The position numbers were made by a program, and so were the translations under genes. From the NCBI RefSeq assembly GCF_020099395.1, contig NZ_CP083590.1, positions 2,170,001 to 2,234,000 on the forward strand: a stretch of DNA of 64,000 nt, written 5' to 3'. This document shows positions 43,892-54,020 of the stretch, in pieces (position 1 is the stretch's first letter; each line of letters begins with the position of its first letter). The DNA is from Streptomyces mobaraensis (lineage in GTDB: Bacteria > Actinomycetota > Actinomycetes > Streptomycetales > Streptomycetaceae). The notes below the pieces were generated by a model. It was not told the DNA's origin. It searched no databases and saw only the letters and a list, made by a program, of their open reading frames with translations.

Positions 43892-44308
43892 TCAGTAGGT
43901 CAGGACGGGGCTGTCCGTGGTCTCCAGGTCGGGGCCACCGGACCAGTGGATCTTGGTGAAGCCGACGTACTGGTGGCCGGAGGCCGGGTTGCTCAGCACG
44001 ATGCCCAGGTGCTGGTAGCCGTTCTGGCAGGAGACCGACTGGCGGGTGGCGAAGTCCCACGTGGTCTTGTCGAAGACGCCGAACTCCACGTAGCAGTTGG
44101 AGTTCACGTTCCCGAGGTTCAGGTAGGCGTCGGCGCCTATGGTGCCGTTGTTGTGGTCGGCGATGCAGACGTTCTTCCAGGTGGGTCCGGCGCAGCCGCC
44201 GCCCGAGGAAGCGGCCGCGCTGCCGGCGCCGGCCACGGCCGCGGTCGCGGCCAGCGCCGTGGCGGCCAGGGCCAGGGCGGCGCCGCGCTTGATTCTCAGT
44301 GCACGCAT
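43892..44308 (-). CDS. Secreted protein, unknown function
   Basis: 138 residues with a Sec signal peptide (GAALALAATALAATAAVAGAGSAAA). The mature domain of about 105 residues has four Cys (GGGCAGPTWKNVCIAD, NSNCYVEFG, QSVSCQNGY) likely forming two disulfides, with aromatic-rich beta sequence (YVGFTKIHWSGGPDLE). GAGGAG lies 6 nt before ATG 44308. It may bind a cell-surface or extracellular ligand; I cannot name the family. Confidence 0.8.
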   Translation of the reverse strand: MRALRIKRGAALALAATALAATAAVAGAGSAAASSGGGCAGPTWKNVCIADHNNGTIGADAYLNLGNVNSNCYVEFGVFDKTTWDFATRQSVSCQNGYQHLGIVLSNPASGHQYVGFTKIHWSGGPDLETTDSPVLTY

Positions 44309-44559
44309 GGGGAACTCCTCGACTGGTTTGCGGACGGTCCGGTCGGACCGACGACGCCACCGTCGCAAAACGTGTTCAACAACCGATAAACGACGGATAC
44401 ACCCAGGTGCCGTCCCTCTTCGCACTTGTCCCATCCCGAAGCCGGCACGAGGACGACATCCGCCCGGGACACGGCCACGGGAGCACTGGGTCGAGCCGTA
44501 CATCCGGCACCCCTCCCGCGCCCGGACGGCCCGCACGGGCGCGGTGGCAGGATGGCGGC

Positions 44560-45099
44560 ATGGTGACGAATCAGCCGTGGGCGGGGACGCACGACGACCT
44601 GGCGGCGGCGGAGGCGCTGGTGTACGGACCGGGCGGTTTCGTCTGCTCGCCGCCGGTGCCGGAAGCGGAGAGCGCCGAGTACGCGGCGTGCGCCTTCACG
44701 CTCGACGGCCGGTCGGTCCGCTTCCGGGTGGGCAAGACCACCCCGACGAAGGTGGGCCAGTTCGTCACCTTCTGGCAGCGGTCCGAGGAGGGGCCGATCC
44801 GGCCCTTCGACGCCGACGACGGGGTGGACCTCTTCGTCGTCAGCAGCCGCGACGCCGACGGCTTCGGGCAATTCGTCTTCCCGCGCGACGTATTGTGCGA
44901 GCGCGGCATCGTCTCGCGCGGCGGATCCGGCGGAAAGCGCGGGTTCCGCGTCTATCCGCCCTGGGTGACCACGACCAGCCGGCAGGCCCGCGGCACCCAG
45001 GCGTGGCAGGTGGCCTTCTTCCTCGACCTCGGCCGGAACAAGCCCGTCGACGTGGGGCGCGCCCGCAGCCTTTACCACCACCAGGCCGCGCCTTCATGA
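44560..45099 (+). CDS. MepB-family protein
   Basis: 179 residues matching the MepB family, named after the gene in the staphylococcal mepRAB locus; molecular function unknown. Signature stretches are AEYAACAFTLDGRSVRFRVGK, TTPTKVGQFVTFWQR, GQFVFPRDVLCERGIVS and GKRGFRVYPPW. No MATE pump or MarR regulator is adjacent. ATG 44560 begins the conserved region. The stop overlaps the next gene's ATG (ATGA). 44309-44559 upstream is promoter DNA divergent to the secreted protein gene. Confidence 0.85.
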   Translation: MVTNQPWAGTHDDLAAAEALVYGPGGFVCSPPVPEAESAEYAACAFTLDGRSVRFRVGKTTPTKVGQFVTFWQRSEEGPIRPFDADDGVDLFVVSSRDADGFGQFVFPRDVLCERGIVSRGGSGGKRGFRVYPPWVTTTSRQARGTQAWQVAFFLDLGRNKPVDVGRARSLYHHQAAPS

Positions 45100-45452
45100 T
45101 CATGGCTATGAACAGTTTCACGATGGTCGAGTTCCCTTCCACCTCGGCCCACGCGTCCGCGGAGTTCTTCGGCTCCGTTTTCGGCTGGACAGCGACGCCG
45201 TACGGCTCGGAGTACACCGATGTGGACTGCGGCGGCGGGGTCGGTCTCGGCTTCCAGCAGGACCGCTCGGAAGCCCCGACCGGGCCGCTCGCGGTGATCC
45301 GGGTGAACGATCTGGAGACGACGCGCGGCGCGGTGCTCGAGGCGGGCGGCACCATCACGGTCGAGGCGTTCGACTTTCCCGGCGGCAGGCGGTTCCATTT
45401 CCGGGAGCCGGGAGGCAACGAGCTTGCCGCATGGGTCCCGATAGAACGGTGA
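45096..45452 (+). CDS. VOC (glyoxalase/bleomycin-resistance) family protein
   Basis: 118 residues from ATG 45096 (ATGs at 45102 and 45108 also in frame). One VOC module: SFTMVEFPSTSAHASAEFFGSVFGW, LAVIRVNDLETTRGAVLEAGG and FHFREPGGNELAAW, with the C-terminal Glu metal-ligand position present (REPGGNELA). Such proteins are metal-dependent enzymes or drug-binding proteins; the substrate is unknown. Translationally coupled to mepB. Confidence 0.85.
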   Translation: MIMAMNSFTMVEFPSTSAHASAEFFGSVFGWTATPYGSEYTDVDCGGGVGLGFQQDRSEAPTGPLAVIRVNDLETTRGAVLEAGGTITVEAFDFPGGRRFHFREPGGNELAAWVPIER

Positions 45453-45700
45453 ATCACCTCGGCCCGAGGCACGGCACGCCCGTTGTGCGTCGTGCGACGC
45501 CGAGTCGGCGCTCCGCGCAGCCCTTCCGGCCGTCCGCGCCCCTCGCGACTTCTCCTGCGCGGAGAGGCAACGAGAAGTGCACCGCCCGGCAATCCGTACG
45601 TCCGGCGCCGGTTTAGCGTTCGGGTCCGGCCGACGGCGCCACGGAAAGAGGGGCGTCTGACCTCCTCCGATGGCAGCCGGGCCAGGGGACGACAAGGGAA

Positions 45701-46020
45701 ATGCTGCGAAAACTCTGCGCGCTTCTGCTGACGCTCGCGACGGCGATGGGCCTCGTGACCGCATTGAGCGGCACGGCGTCCGCCGCCAACTCGCCGGTTT
45801 CGCCGCGGCGGTCGGGGCGTGCACGCGTCCGGACACGGACCGGTGCCTGGCTCGTCCTCGGAGACGATCCAGCCGCCGCGCGCCGCCGCGGTGCTCTGAC
45901 CCGCGGCCGGACGTCGACCACCCGTGCCGCTTCGGCGGATCCCACGTGCCCTCCACCATGGAGGAGGCGTGGAACAGCCGCCCCATCAGCGTCCTCACCC
46001 GCGTCGGCGTCCACCGCTGA
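45701..46020 (+). pseudogene. Probable decayed secreted protein gene
   Basis: ATG 45701 opens a convincing signal peptide (MLRKLCALLLTLATAMGLVT, then ALSGTASA). After it this frame becomes Arg/Ala/Ser-rich and runs unchanged into the downstream terminator, whereas another frame (ending 46020) gives a more protein-like C-terminus (HPCRFGGSHVPSTMEEAWN). I read this as a gene broken by a frameshift, with low certainty. The 45453-45700 stretch upstream shows nothing recognisable. Confidence 0.35.
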
Positions 46021-46092
46021 TCCGCTCGGCCGTGGACGGGCGGACCACCATGTGAACCGTCCGCCCCGGCCGCCCCCACACCCCGGAAAACA

Positions 46093-46132
46093 CCCCTGCC
46101 CCCGCCCGGCGTCGGCCGGGCGGGGGCAGGGG
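46093..46132 (-). terminator. pruA terminator
   Basis: A perfect 18-bp inverted repeat (46093-46110 with 46115-46132) with GTCG loop, 19 bp past the pruA stop. Confidence 0.85.
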
Positions 46133-46151
46133 CCCACAAAGGCAGCGCAGG

Positions 46152-47783
<1,632 letters not shown>

Positions 47784-47817
47784 GAGTCTCATGGCTCCTT
47801 ACGGGGTTGTGAGGGTC

Positions 47818-48744
47818 TCAGCCCTTGGTGATCATCGAGCGGAGGAAGAACAGCAGGTTGGCGGGCTTCTCCGCGAGCCTGCGCATGAAGTACCCGTACC
47901 AGTCGGTGCCGTAGGCCGTGTAGACCCGCATCCGGTGGCCCTCGGCGGCCAGCCGGACGTGCTCGTCACCGCGGATGCCGTAGAGCATCTGGAACTCGTA
48001 CTCGTCCAGCTTGCGCCCCGCCTGCCGGGCCAGCTCCTGGGTGATCGCGATCAGACGCGGGTCGTGCGACCCGATCATCGGGTAGCCCTCGCCCGCCATC
48101 AGTATCTTGACGACGCGGACGAACGCCTTGTCGATCTCGGCCTTGTCCTGGAAGGCGACGGAGGCGGGTTCCTTGTACGCACCCTTCACGATACGCACTC
48201 GGCTGCCCGCGGCGGCGAGCCGGCGGGCGTCGTCCTCGGTGCGGAAGAGGTACGCCTGGATGACGCAGCCGGTCTGCGGGAAGTCCTTCCGCAGCTCCTC
48301 GTGGATGGCGAACATCGAGTCGAGGGTGGTGTGGTCCTCGGCGTCCAGCGTGACGGTGGTGCCGATGGCGGCGGCGGCCTCGACGACCGGGCGGACGTTG
48401 GCGAGGGCCAGCTCGTGGCCGCCCTCCAGCGCCTGGCCGAACATCGACAGCTTGACGGACATCTCGGCGCGCTCGCCGAGGCCCAGCTCCTTGAGGCGCC
48501 CGATCAGCTCCAGGTAGGCGTCACGGGCCGCGTACGACTGCTCGACGGTGGTGATGTCCTCGCCGACGACGTCGAGGGTGACCTCCAGGCCCTTGGCCGC
48601 GGCGTCCTTGACGATCGGGATGACCTGATCGACGGTCTCGCCCGCGATGAAGCGGTCGACGACCTGCTTGGTGCCCGGGGCGGCCGACACGAAACGACGC
48701 ATGCGGTCGCTGCGCGAGGCGGCGAGGATGACGGGACCCAGCAC
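47818..48744 (-). CDS. putB: Proline dehydrogenase
   Basis: 308-residue FAD-dependent (beta/alpha)8 enzyme oxidising proline to pyrroline-5-carboxylate at the membrane. Markers: VTLDAEDHTTLDSMFAIHEEL, CVIQAYLFRTEDDARRL, RVRIVKGAYKEPASVAFQDK and the substrate-binding end RVYTAYGTDWYGYFMRRLAEK. GTG 48744 is chosen because GGAGG lies 5 nt upstream and the product then starts VLGPVILAASRSDR, the usual N-terminus; ATG 48789 would be 15 residues longer without a ribosome site. Divergent from a PucR regulator. Confidence 0.92.
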   Translation of the reverse strand: MLGPVILAASRSDRMRRFVSAAPGTKQVVDRFIAGETVDQVIPIVKDAAAKGLEVTLDVVGEDITTVEQSYAARDAYLELIGRLKELGLGERAEMSVKLSMFGQALEGGHELALANVRPVVEAAAAIGTTVTLDAEDHTTLDSMFAIHEELRKDFPQTGCVIQAYLFRTEDDARRLAAAGSRVRIVKGAYKEPASVAFQDKAEIDKAFVRVVKILMAGEGYPMIGSHDPRLIAITQELARQAGRKLDEYEFQMLYGIRGDEHVRLAAEGHRMRVYTAYGTDWYGYFMRRLAEKPANLLFFLRSMITKG

Positions 48745-48800
48745 GGGCACCTCCACGATGACGGCCGGTCCCCCTCGGGACGACGGCATAACCAACTCGA

Positions 48801-48820
48801 CGTGAAACGTAGATTTCACG
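48801..48820. promoter_or_regulatory. Candidate operator between proline dehydrogenase and PucR genes
   Basis: A perfect inverted repeat with 7-bp arms CGTGAAA and TTTCACG separated by 6 bp, 56 bp upstream of the proline dehydrogenase GTG and 123 bp upstream of the regulator ATG. Likely binding site of the divergent PucR-type regulator. Confidence 0.6.
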
Positions 48821-48943
48821 CCACCCCACGGGCCATCGACAGCTGTCACGCATCCGTGGCCGGGATCTCAGACAGATGTATGACAATGGTTCCCGGAGAC
48901 GACGAGGACGGGACACAAGGGACGAAAGGGAGTGCGGCGCGTC

Positions 48944-50173
48944 ATGCGGGGCGAGTACCAGCAGCTCGTGGACGAGATCTCGGCGGTGTTCGGCGCGCCC
49001 GCGACCCTGGAGGACCGCGACTTCGGCCTGATCGCCTTCGGCGCGCACGGCGGCGACGACGATCTGGAGGTCTCGATGGACCCCGTCCGGACGCGCTCGA
49101 TCCTCCAGCGGCGCTCGACGGCGGCCGTCCGGGCCTGGTTCGAGGCGTTCGGCATCGCCCGGGCGCAGGCGCCGATGCGGATCCCGCCGGACCCGGCGGC
49201 GGGCGTGTTCAAGGGGCGCATCTGCCTTCCCGTACGCCACCGGGGCGTGGTGCACGGCTACGTCTGGCTGCTGGACGACGAGCACCTGGCCGGCCTCGAC
49301 CTGGGCCCCGCCGCGCCGGACCCGCGCGTGGCGCAGGCGATGGAGACGGCCGCCCGGATCGGCGCCCTGCTCGCGGCGGAGGCCCGCGCGGGCGCCGAGC
49401 TGGGCGAACTGCTGCTGGACCTGCTGACCGCGCGCCCGGCGGGCCGCGACGCGGCCCGGCTCGCCCTCCGCGAGGCCCTGGGCCCGGCGGCGGACGGCCC
49501 GCTGGCGCTGCTGGCGGTGGCGCCCTGGCGGACGGATCCCGATGACCCCAACGACGCCGCGGCCGACCGTCCCGGTTCGGCGTTCGCCGCCCGGTCGGGG
49601 GTGGCGGCGCTCTGCGCGGTGCCGGACAGCCTGCCGGACGGCTCGGCGGCCCTGGCCGCCCTGGTCCGGCTACGGGCCCTCAGCGCCCCGGCCCCCGCCC
49701 GCGCCGCCGCCGACCGGCTGCTGCACTCCCCGCGCGCCGGTGCGGACGGCGGCCCGGGCCTGGCCGCCGCCGGCCTGGGCACCCCGCGCAAGGGCCTCGC
49801 GGAGCTGACCGACGCCTGGTCGGAGGCGCTGTCCGCGGCCCGCGCGGCCGCGGCCGAACGCCGCCTCGGCCCGCTCGCCGAATGGGCGGCCATCGGCCCG
49901 TACCGCGTCCTGACGGGCCTCCCCGCCGGCCGGGCGGCCGACCACGCCGTCCGCCCCCTGCTGGAGCGCTCCCACGCCGAGCTGGCCCGCACCACCGAGG
50001 TCTACCTCGACTGCGCCGGCCAGGCCGGCCGCGCCGCCGCCGCCCTCGGCATCCACCGTCAGACCCTCTACTACCGCCTGTCCCGCGTGGAACAGCTCAC
50101 CGGCCTGGACCTGGACAACGGCGAGGACCGGCTGCTGCTCCACATGACGTTGAAGGCGGCGCGGCTGGGTTAG
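48944..50173 (+). CDS. putR: PucR-family regulator of proline utilisation
   Basis: 409 residues. The C-terminus is the PucR helix-turn-helix ([40 protein letters not shown]). The N-terminal half (about 1-140) is a GAF-like sensory region ([22 protein letters not shown]), with an Ala-rich central domain. Actinobacterial PutR proteins of this family, divergent from the proline catabolic operon, are known activators responding to proline. ATG 48944 uses AAGGGAG; GTG 48932 is an alternative. Confidence 0.88.
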   Translation: MRGEYQQLVDEISAVFGAPATLEDRDFGLIAFGAHGGDDDLEVSMDPVRTRSILQRRSTAAVRAWFEAFGIARAQAPMRIPPDPAAGVFKGRICLPVRHRGVVHGYVWLLDDEHLAGLDLGPAAPDPRVAQAMETAARIGALLAAEARAGAELGELLLDLLTARPAGRDAARLALREALGPAADGPLALLAVAPWRTDPDDPNDAAADRPGSAFAARSGVAALCAVPDSLPDGSAALAALVRLRALSAPAPARAAADRLLHSPRAGADGGPGLAAAGLGTPRKGLAELTDAWSEALSAARAAAAERRLGPLAEWAAIGPYRVLTGLPAGRAADHAVRPLLERSHAELARTTEVYLDCAGQAGRAAAALGIHRQTLYYRLSRVEQLTGLDLDNGEDRLLLHMTLKAARLG

Positions 50174-50205
50174 GGCCGCTGGGCTCAGGCAGGGCCGCTC
50201 AGCCC

Positions 50206-51285
50206 TCAGGCCACGACCGCGGCCTCGACGAGGGAGAACGGCGCGGCTCCCGTGAGCGGGGTGACCGAGGTGACGGACAGGCCCGCCCGGCCGCACAGGT
50301 CCTCGAAGTCCGCGCGGGTGCGTTCGCGGCCGCCCACGTTGACCAGCATGTTGAGGTCGCTCAGATAGGCGATTCCGGTATCGGTGGCGTGGTCTCCGGG
50401 GCTCGCGCCGACGACGTCGGGGAGGACGGGCTCCACGATCAGGACCCGGCCGCCGTCGGGCGGCAGGGCTTCGCGGCAGTGGCGCAGGATGGTGGCGGCC
50501 TGTTCGTCCGCCCAGTTGTGCAGGACGCTCTTGATCAGGTGGAGGTCCGAGCCCTTGGGGACGGATCCGGGGGCGAGGAAGTCGCCGGGGTGCAGGGAGC
50601 AGCGTTCCGTGAGCCCGTGCCGTTCCAGCGTCGCCGGTGCCCCGGCCAGGCCCTCCGCCGTGTCGAAGACGGCGCCGGTGAGGCCCGGGTGGGCGGTGAG
50701 GACGGCGGCGAGGAGGGTTCCGTCGCCGCCGCCGACGTCCGTGACCGAGGTGAAGCGGCCGAAGTCGTAGGCGGACGGCAGCGCGGCGGCGGCCGCCCCG
50801 GCGGCCTGGCTCATCGCCGTGTTGAACGCCGCGGACAGCTCGGGGTGGCGGGCGAGGTGGCCGAAGAAGTCCGTGCCGAAGACCGCGTCGAACGCGACGT
50901 CGCCGGTGCGGACGCTGTCGTCCAGGCGCTCCCAGGCGCGCGTCGCCACCGGGTCGGTGAAGACGTGTACGAACGAGGCGAGCGAGCCGGGGCGGCGGGG
51001 GTCGAGCAGCGTGCCCGTGGGGGTCACCGAGAAGGTGCCGGGGGTGTGTTCCCGCAGCAGGCCGAGGCCGGCCAGGGCGCGCAGCAGCCGGGTCATGGGC
51101 CGGGCGTCGGCCCCGGCGTCGGCGGCGATGTCGTCGGCTCGGCGCGGGGTGTCGCCGATCAGCTCGACCACCCCCAGCCGTACCGCCGCGCGCAGGGTCT
51201 GCGCGGCCATGGTGCCGAAGGCGGTCCGGACGATGAGGCTCCGGTCGGCCGTGTCCGCCGCTCGCTGGTCGTCGGTGGTCGTCAC
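50206..51285 (-). CDS. SAM-dependent O-methyltransferase (family 2)
   Basis: 359-residue methyltransferase of the plant-type and polyketide-tailoring class. An N-terminal winged-helix dimerisation domain (LGVVELIGDTPRRADDIAAD, MTRLLRALAGLGLLREH) is followed by a Rossmann domain with SAM motif VTDVGGGDGTLLAAVL, LHPGDFLAP and HNWADEQAATILRHCREALP. Acceptor unknown; likely a small aromatic metabolite. GTG 51285 overlaps the AraC stop (GTGA), so regulator and enzyme are co-translated. Only 32 bp from the convergent putR gene. Confidence 0.88.
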   Translation of the reverse strand: MTTTDDQRAADTADRSLIVRTAFGTMAAQTLRAAVRLGVVELIGDTPRRADDIAADAGADARPMTRLLRALAGLGLLREHTPGTFSVTPTGTLLDPRRPGSLASFVHVFTDPVATRAWERLDDSVRTGDVAFDAVFGTDFFGHLARHPELSAAFNTAMSQAAGAAAAALPSAYDFGRFTSVTDVGGGDGTLLAAVLTAHPGLTGAVFDTAEGLAGAPATLERHGLTERCSLHPGDFLAPGSVPKGSDLHLIKSVLHNWADEQAATILRHCREALPPDGGRVLIVEPVLPDVVGASPGDHATDTGIAYLSDLNMLVNVGGRERTRADFEDLCGRAGLSVTSVTPLTGAAPFSLVEAAVVA

Positions 51286-52139
51286 GGGTTTCTTCCTTCC
51301 GTCGAACGGTAAGTGGGAGCGGCCGGCCGCGCGGCCAGGGCGCCCGGGGTGCGGCCCGCGAACGCCAGTACGTCGCGGTGGAGATGCGGCTGGTCGGCGT
51401 AGCCGCACGCCAGCGCGGTGTCGGCGGCGCTCCGGCCCGCGCGGAGCGCCCGGGCGGCGTGGTCGAAGCGGACGAGCATGGCCGCGCGCTTGGGGGTGAG
51501 GCCGATCTGTGCGGTGAACCGGGACCACAACCGCTTGCGGCTCCAGCCGCAGGACGCGGCGAGTTCGCCGACTCGTACCCGGCCCCGCCGGACCACGATG
51601 TGCTCCCAGACGGCCGCGACCTCGGGCGCCACCGCCGGCGCCCGCGCGGCCCGCCGGGTGAGGAACCCGTCCACCAGGGCGAGGCGCTCGGCCCACGTGG
51701 CGGCCTCGGGCAGCCGCTCGCGCAGGCGCTCCTCGTCCCGTCCCCACACCTCGCCCAGGCCGACCACCGGCCGGTCCGGTTCCCGCGGGAAGACGCCGCC
51801 CAGCAGCGCGTAGGCGGCCGGAGGCGACAGGCGCATCTCGACGCACTCGACGCGTTCCCCGCCGACGCGGGCCGGTCCGGACGCCGGCGCGGCGACGAAG
51901 CTCCGCACGGACTGCCGTCCGGTGGCGCCCTCGACGGTGAACGGGTCCTCGCCGAGCCCGATGACGACGACCACGTCGGGCCGCGGGAGCACCCGCTTGT
52001 GCAGCCCGCCGGCGGCACGGTCCCGGAAGCCGGCCATCCGGACGCCGGGGAGGCGGGTGCCACCGAGGGCGACCTCCCAGCCGTTTCCGGCGCCGGCACC
52101 GCCGTTCAAGGCGGCGGGGTCCGTGTCGTCGATGCGCAT
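51282..52139 (-). CDS. AraC-family transcription regulator
   Basis: 285 residues. The C-terminal AraC double helix-turn-helix spans about 180-270 (VGELAASCGWSRKRLWSRFTA, IGLTPKRAAMLVRFDHAARAL, ADTALACGYADQPHLHRDVLAF). The N-terminal domain is a cupin-like sensor of the type seen in Streptomyces regulators with AraC_binding-like folds (PDVVVVIGLGEDPFTVEG). It is upstream of and overlapping the methyltransferase gene, which it probably controls. Confidence 0.88.
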   Translation of the reverse strand: MRIDDTDPAALNGGAGAGNGWEVALGGTRLPGVRMAGFRDRAAGGLHKRVLPRPDVVVVIGLGEDPFTVEGATGRQSVRSFVAAPASGPARVGGERVECVEMRLSPPAAYALLGGVFPREPDRPVVGLGEVWGRDEERLRERLPEAATWAERLALVDGFLTRRAARAPAVAPEVAAVWEHIVVRRGRVRVGELAASCGWSRKRLWSRFTAQIGLTPKRAAMLVRFDHAARALRAGRSAADTALACGYADQPHLHRDVLAFAGRTPGALAARPAAPTYRSTEGRNP

Positions 52140-52202
52140 GCCCCTACGGTCGCCGAATCCGGCCGTCCCGTCTTGGACGAAAGTTCCGCGGGCGGGCGTC
52201 GC

Positions 52203-52565
52203 TCAGCAGACGCTCCACGCGCTCACCGCGGACACCGGTATCCGGAAGTACTCGCCCAGCTGTGCGGGCAGACTACTGGAACCGGCGATCAGATGGCAGC
52301 CGTGGAGATGGACGAACTCCGGTGGGTAGACCGGGGGTTCGGCCGCCTCGCGGGTGAAGTCCTCGGCGAAGCGCTCCTCGGGGAGGCCTCCGTCGCCCAG
52401 CCGGCCGGCGACGTGGGCCGCCCAGTGGCGGTGTGCCGCGAGGCGGCCGGCGAGCACCACGCCCCCGGCGATCACCGTGATGCGCGGGCCGGCGCCCTCC
52501 ATGTCGGTGCGGTTGATCAGATCGATGAGGAGTTCGTCCTGAGGGGTCACTGGGGTCGCTGTCAT
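52203..52565 (-). CDS. Hypothetical protein, possibly GvpU-like
   Basis: 120 residues. The opening TPQDELLIDLINRTDMEGAG and ITVIAGGVVLAGRLAAHRHWA resemble the compact beta-barrel of GvpU-type gas-vesicle accessory proteins, which I offer only as a weak suggestion: no other gvp gene is in the window. A histidine/cysteine segment (EFVHLHGCHLIAG) follows, and the C-terminus is hydrophobic-aromatic. ATG 52565 sits directly after a short tandem repeat. Confidence 0.65.
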   Translation of the reverse strand: MTATPVTPQDELLIDLINRTDMEGAGPRITVIAGGVVLAGRLAAHRHWAAHVAGRLGDGGLPEERFAEDFTREAAEPPVYPPEFVHLHGCHLIAGSSSLPAQLGEYFRIPVSAVSAWSVC

Positions 52566-52567
52566 GC

Positions 52568-52611
52568 GGGAACTGTAGGGACCGTAGGAACTGTAGGGAC
52601 CGTAGGGACCG
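52568..52611. repeat. 9-bp tandem repeats upstream of a hypothetical gene
   Basis: Five degenerate units of GGGA(A/C)CGTA / GGAACTGTA in tandem, directly upstream of the gene at 52203-52565, in its leader or promoter. Confidence 0.75.
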
Positions 52612-52806
52612 CCCTCCGGTCAACGGCCGGGCAGCGGGCCGGAAGTGGGCGTTCCGCATGGCCTCCGTGCCGGACGGGCGGACCACCTGTCCTGTTGGGA
52701 GGAAGCATGGGCGAGAATCGGGCAGTCATTCGATTCAAGGGCGGGTCAAGAGGTGCGCCGTCACCGCGCACGACCCGCCACGGCCCATCCCAGGGGGGAC
52801 CCCGTC

Positions 52807-53745
52807 GTGACCGCACACCCGATACCCGAAGACGCCCCGAGAGCCCGCCGCCTCCCGCGCCGCGCCCTCACCGCCGTCGTCGCCGCAGCGGCCGTCGCCG
52901 CGCCGCTCGCCGTGGCTGAACCGGCCGCCGCGGCCGGGCCGCAGGTCGTCTGCACCTCCGGCAAGGCCGGGCTCGCCGCCAAGCTCACCAAGGACATCAC
53001 CGCGGCGCTGCGCGGCCGGGCCGGCCACACCGGCATCGCGTTCGACGACCCGGCGACGAAGACGAGCTGCACCTACGACGCGGACCGGCAGTTCGACTCC
53101 GCGAGCGTCTTCAAGCCGATCGTCCTCGGCACCCTGCTGTGGGACGCCGACCGGGCGAAGCGCTCGCTGACGTCGCGTGAGAAGTCGCTCGCCCACAAGA
53201 TGATCACCGAGTCGGACAACGACTCCACGACGGAGCTCCGCAACCGCCTCACCACGGCGAAGATCACGTCGTTCGTCAAGGCCGCCGGCATGAAGCGCAC
53301 GCTCCCCAACCAGACCTGGGGCACCACCCAGATCACCGCGCGGGACGAGCAGCGACTGCTCGCCCTATTCACCTCGCGCAACAAGCTGATCACCGACAAG
53401 TCGCGGGCCTACGCCCTCGACCTGATGAACAAGGTGATCTCCTCGCAGCGCTGGGGCACCCCGGCCGGTGCCCCCAAGGGCACCAAGGTGCACGTCAAGA
53501 ACGGCTGGCTGCAGCGCGACCGGGACCACCTCTGGCGCGTGCACAGCATCGGCGCCTTCACCGTCGGCGGCCGGACGTACACCATGTCCGTCCTCACCCA
53601 CGGCAACCGCACCTGGCAGGGCGGCATCGACGCCATCCAGGCCGTCGCCCGCGCCGTCCACCGCGACGTCAACCCGGCGGCGAACCACGCCCAGCTCATC
53701 GCTCCGCCGGCGCACCCGCAGGAGGTCATGCCGCCGGGCGTGTGA
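52807..53745 (+). CDS. Secreted serine hydrolase of the class A beta-lactamase fold
   Basis: 312 residues from GTG 52807. Signal peptide RRLPRRALTAVVAAAAVAAP to about residue 45. Penicillin-recognising motifs are present in order: SVFK (SxxK nucleophile), SDN (TESDND) and KNG (VKNGW) in place of KTG/KSG. I cannot find a clear Glu166-type ExxLN motif, so hydrolysis of beta-lactams is doubtful and a peptidase or transpeptidase-related role is possible. Isolated gene with a terminator behind it. Confidence 0.82.
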   Translation: MTAHPIPEDAPRARRLPRRALTAVVAAAAVAAPLAVAEPAAAAGPQVVCTSGKAGLAAKLTKDITAALRGRAGHTGIAFDDPATKTSCTYDADRQFDSASVFKPIVLGTLLWDADRAKRSLTSREKSLAHKMITESDNDSTTELRNRLTTAKITSFVKAAGMKRTLPNQTWGTTQITARDEQRLLALFTSRNKLITDKSRAYALDLMNKVISSQRWGTPAGAPKGTKVHVKNGWLQRDRDHLWRVHSIGAFTVGGRTYTMSVLTHGNRTWQGGIDAIQAVARAVHRDVNPAANHAQLIAPPAHPQEVMPPGV

Positions 53746-53760
53746 GCCCGGGCGCGCCGG

Positions 53761-53793
53761 GGCGGCCGGGGGGGGAGCCCCCTCCGGCCGTCC
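53761..53793. terminator. Bidirectional terminator between serine hydrolase and ferredoxin genes
   Basis: GGCGGCCGG (53761-53769) pairs with CCGGCCGTCC (53784-53793) around an inner GGGGG..CCCCC stem, between two convergent genes. Confidence 0.65.
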
Positions 53794-53808
53794 CGGAAGC
53801 GGCTGTCC

Positions 53809-54000
53809 TCAGCCCTCGTCGAGGGTGATCGCCTGGACCGGACAGGCCCGCACCGCCTCCTTCACCATCGGGTCCGCGCCGCCCTCGCCCTCCGGCCGGA
53901 CGACGCCGAAGCCGTCGTCGTCCGTGTCGAAGGCGCCGGGGGCGGTGAGGGCGCACTGACCCGAGCCGATGCACAGGTCCGAATCGATGCTGACGCGCAT
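53809..54000 (-). CDS. [3Fe-4S] ferredoxin
   Basis: 63 residues. DLCIGSGQC followed by RACPVQAI gives three cluster cysteines, with Gly-Ser in place of the fourth, the pattern of single-cluster [3Fe-4S] ferredoxins that feed Streptomyces P450s. The C-terminal acidic EG suits docking. ATG 54000 is used with GGAG 8 nt upstream; GTG 54024 would overlap the P450 stop. It is directly downstream of the P450 gene, so the two form a functional pair. Confidence 0.92.
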   Translation of the reverse strand: MRVSIDSDLCIGSGQCALTAPGAFDTDDDGFGVVRPEGEGGADPMVKEAVRACPVQAITLDEG

Positions 54001-54020
54001 GGGGGTACTCCGTTCTGCGG

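Noticed and set aside
43399..44389. Plus-strand frames across the secreted-protein region
   Set aside because: They cross the terminators and signal-peptide genes of the minus strand and have no ribosome site or family.
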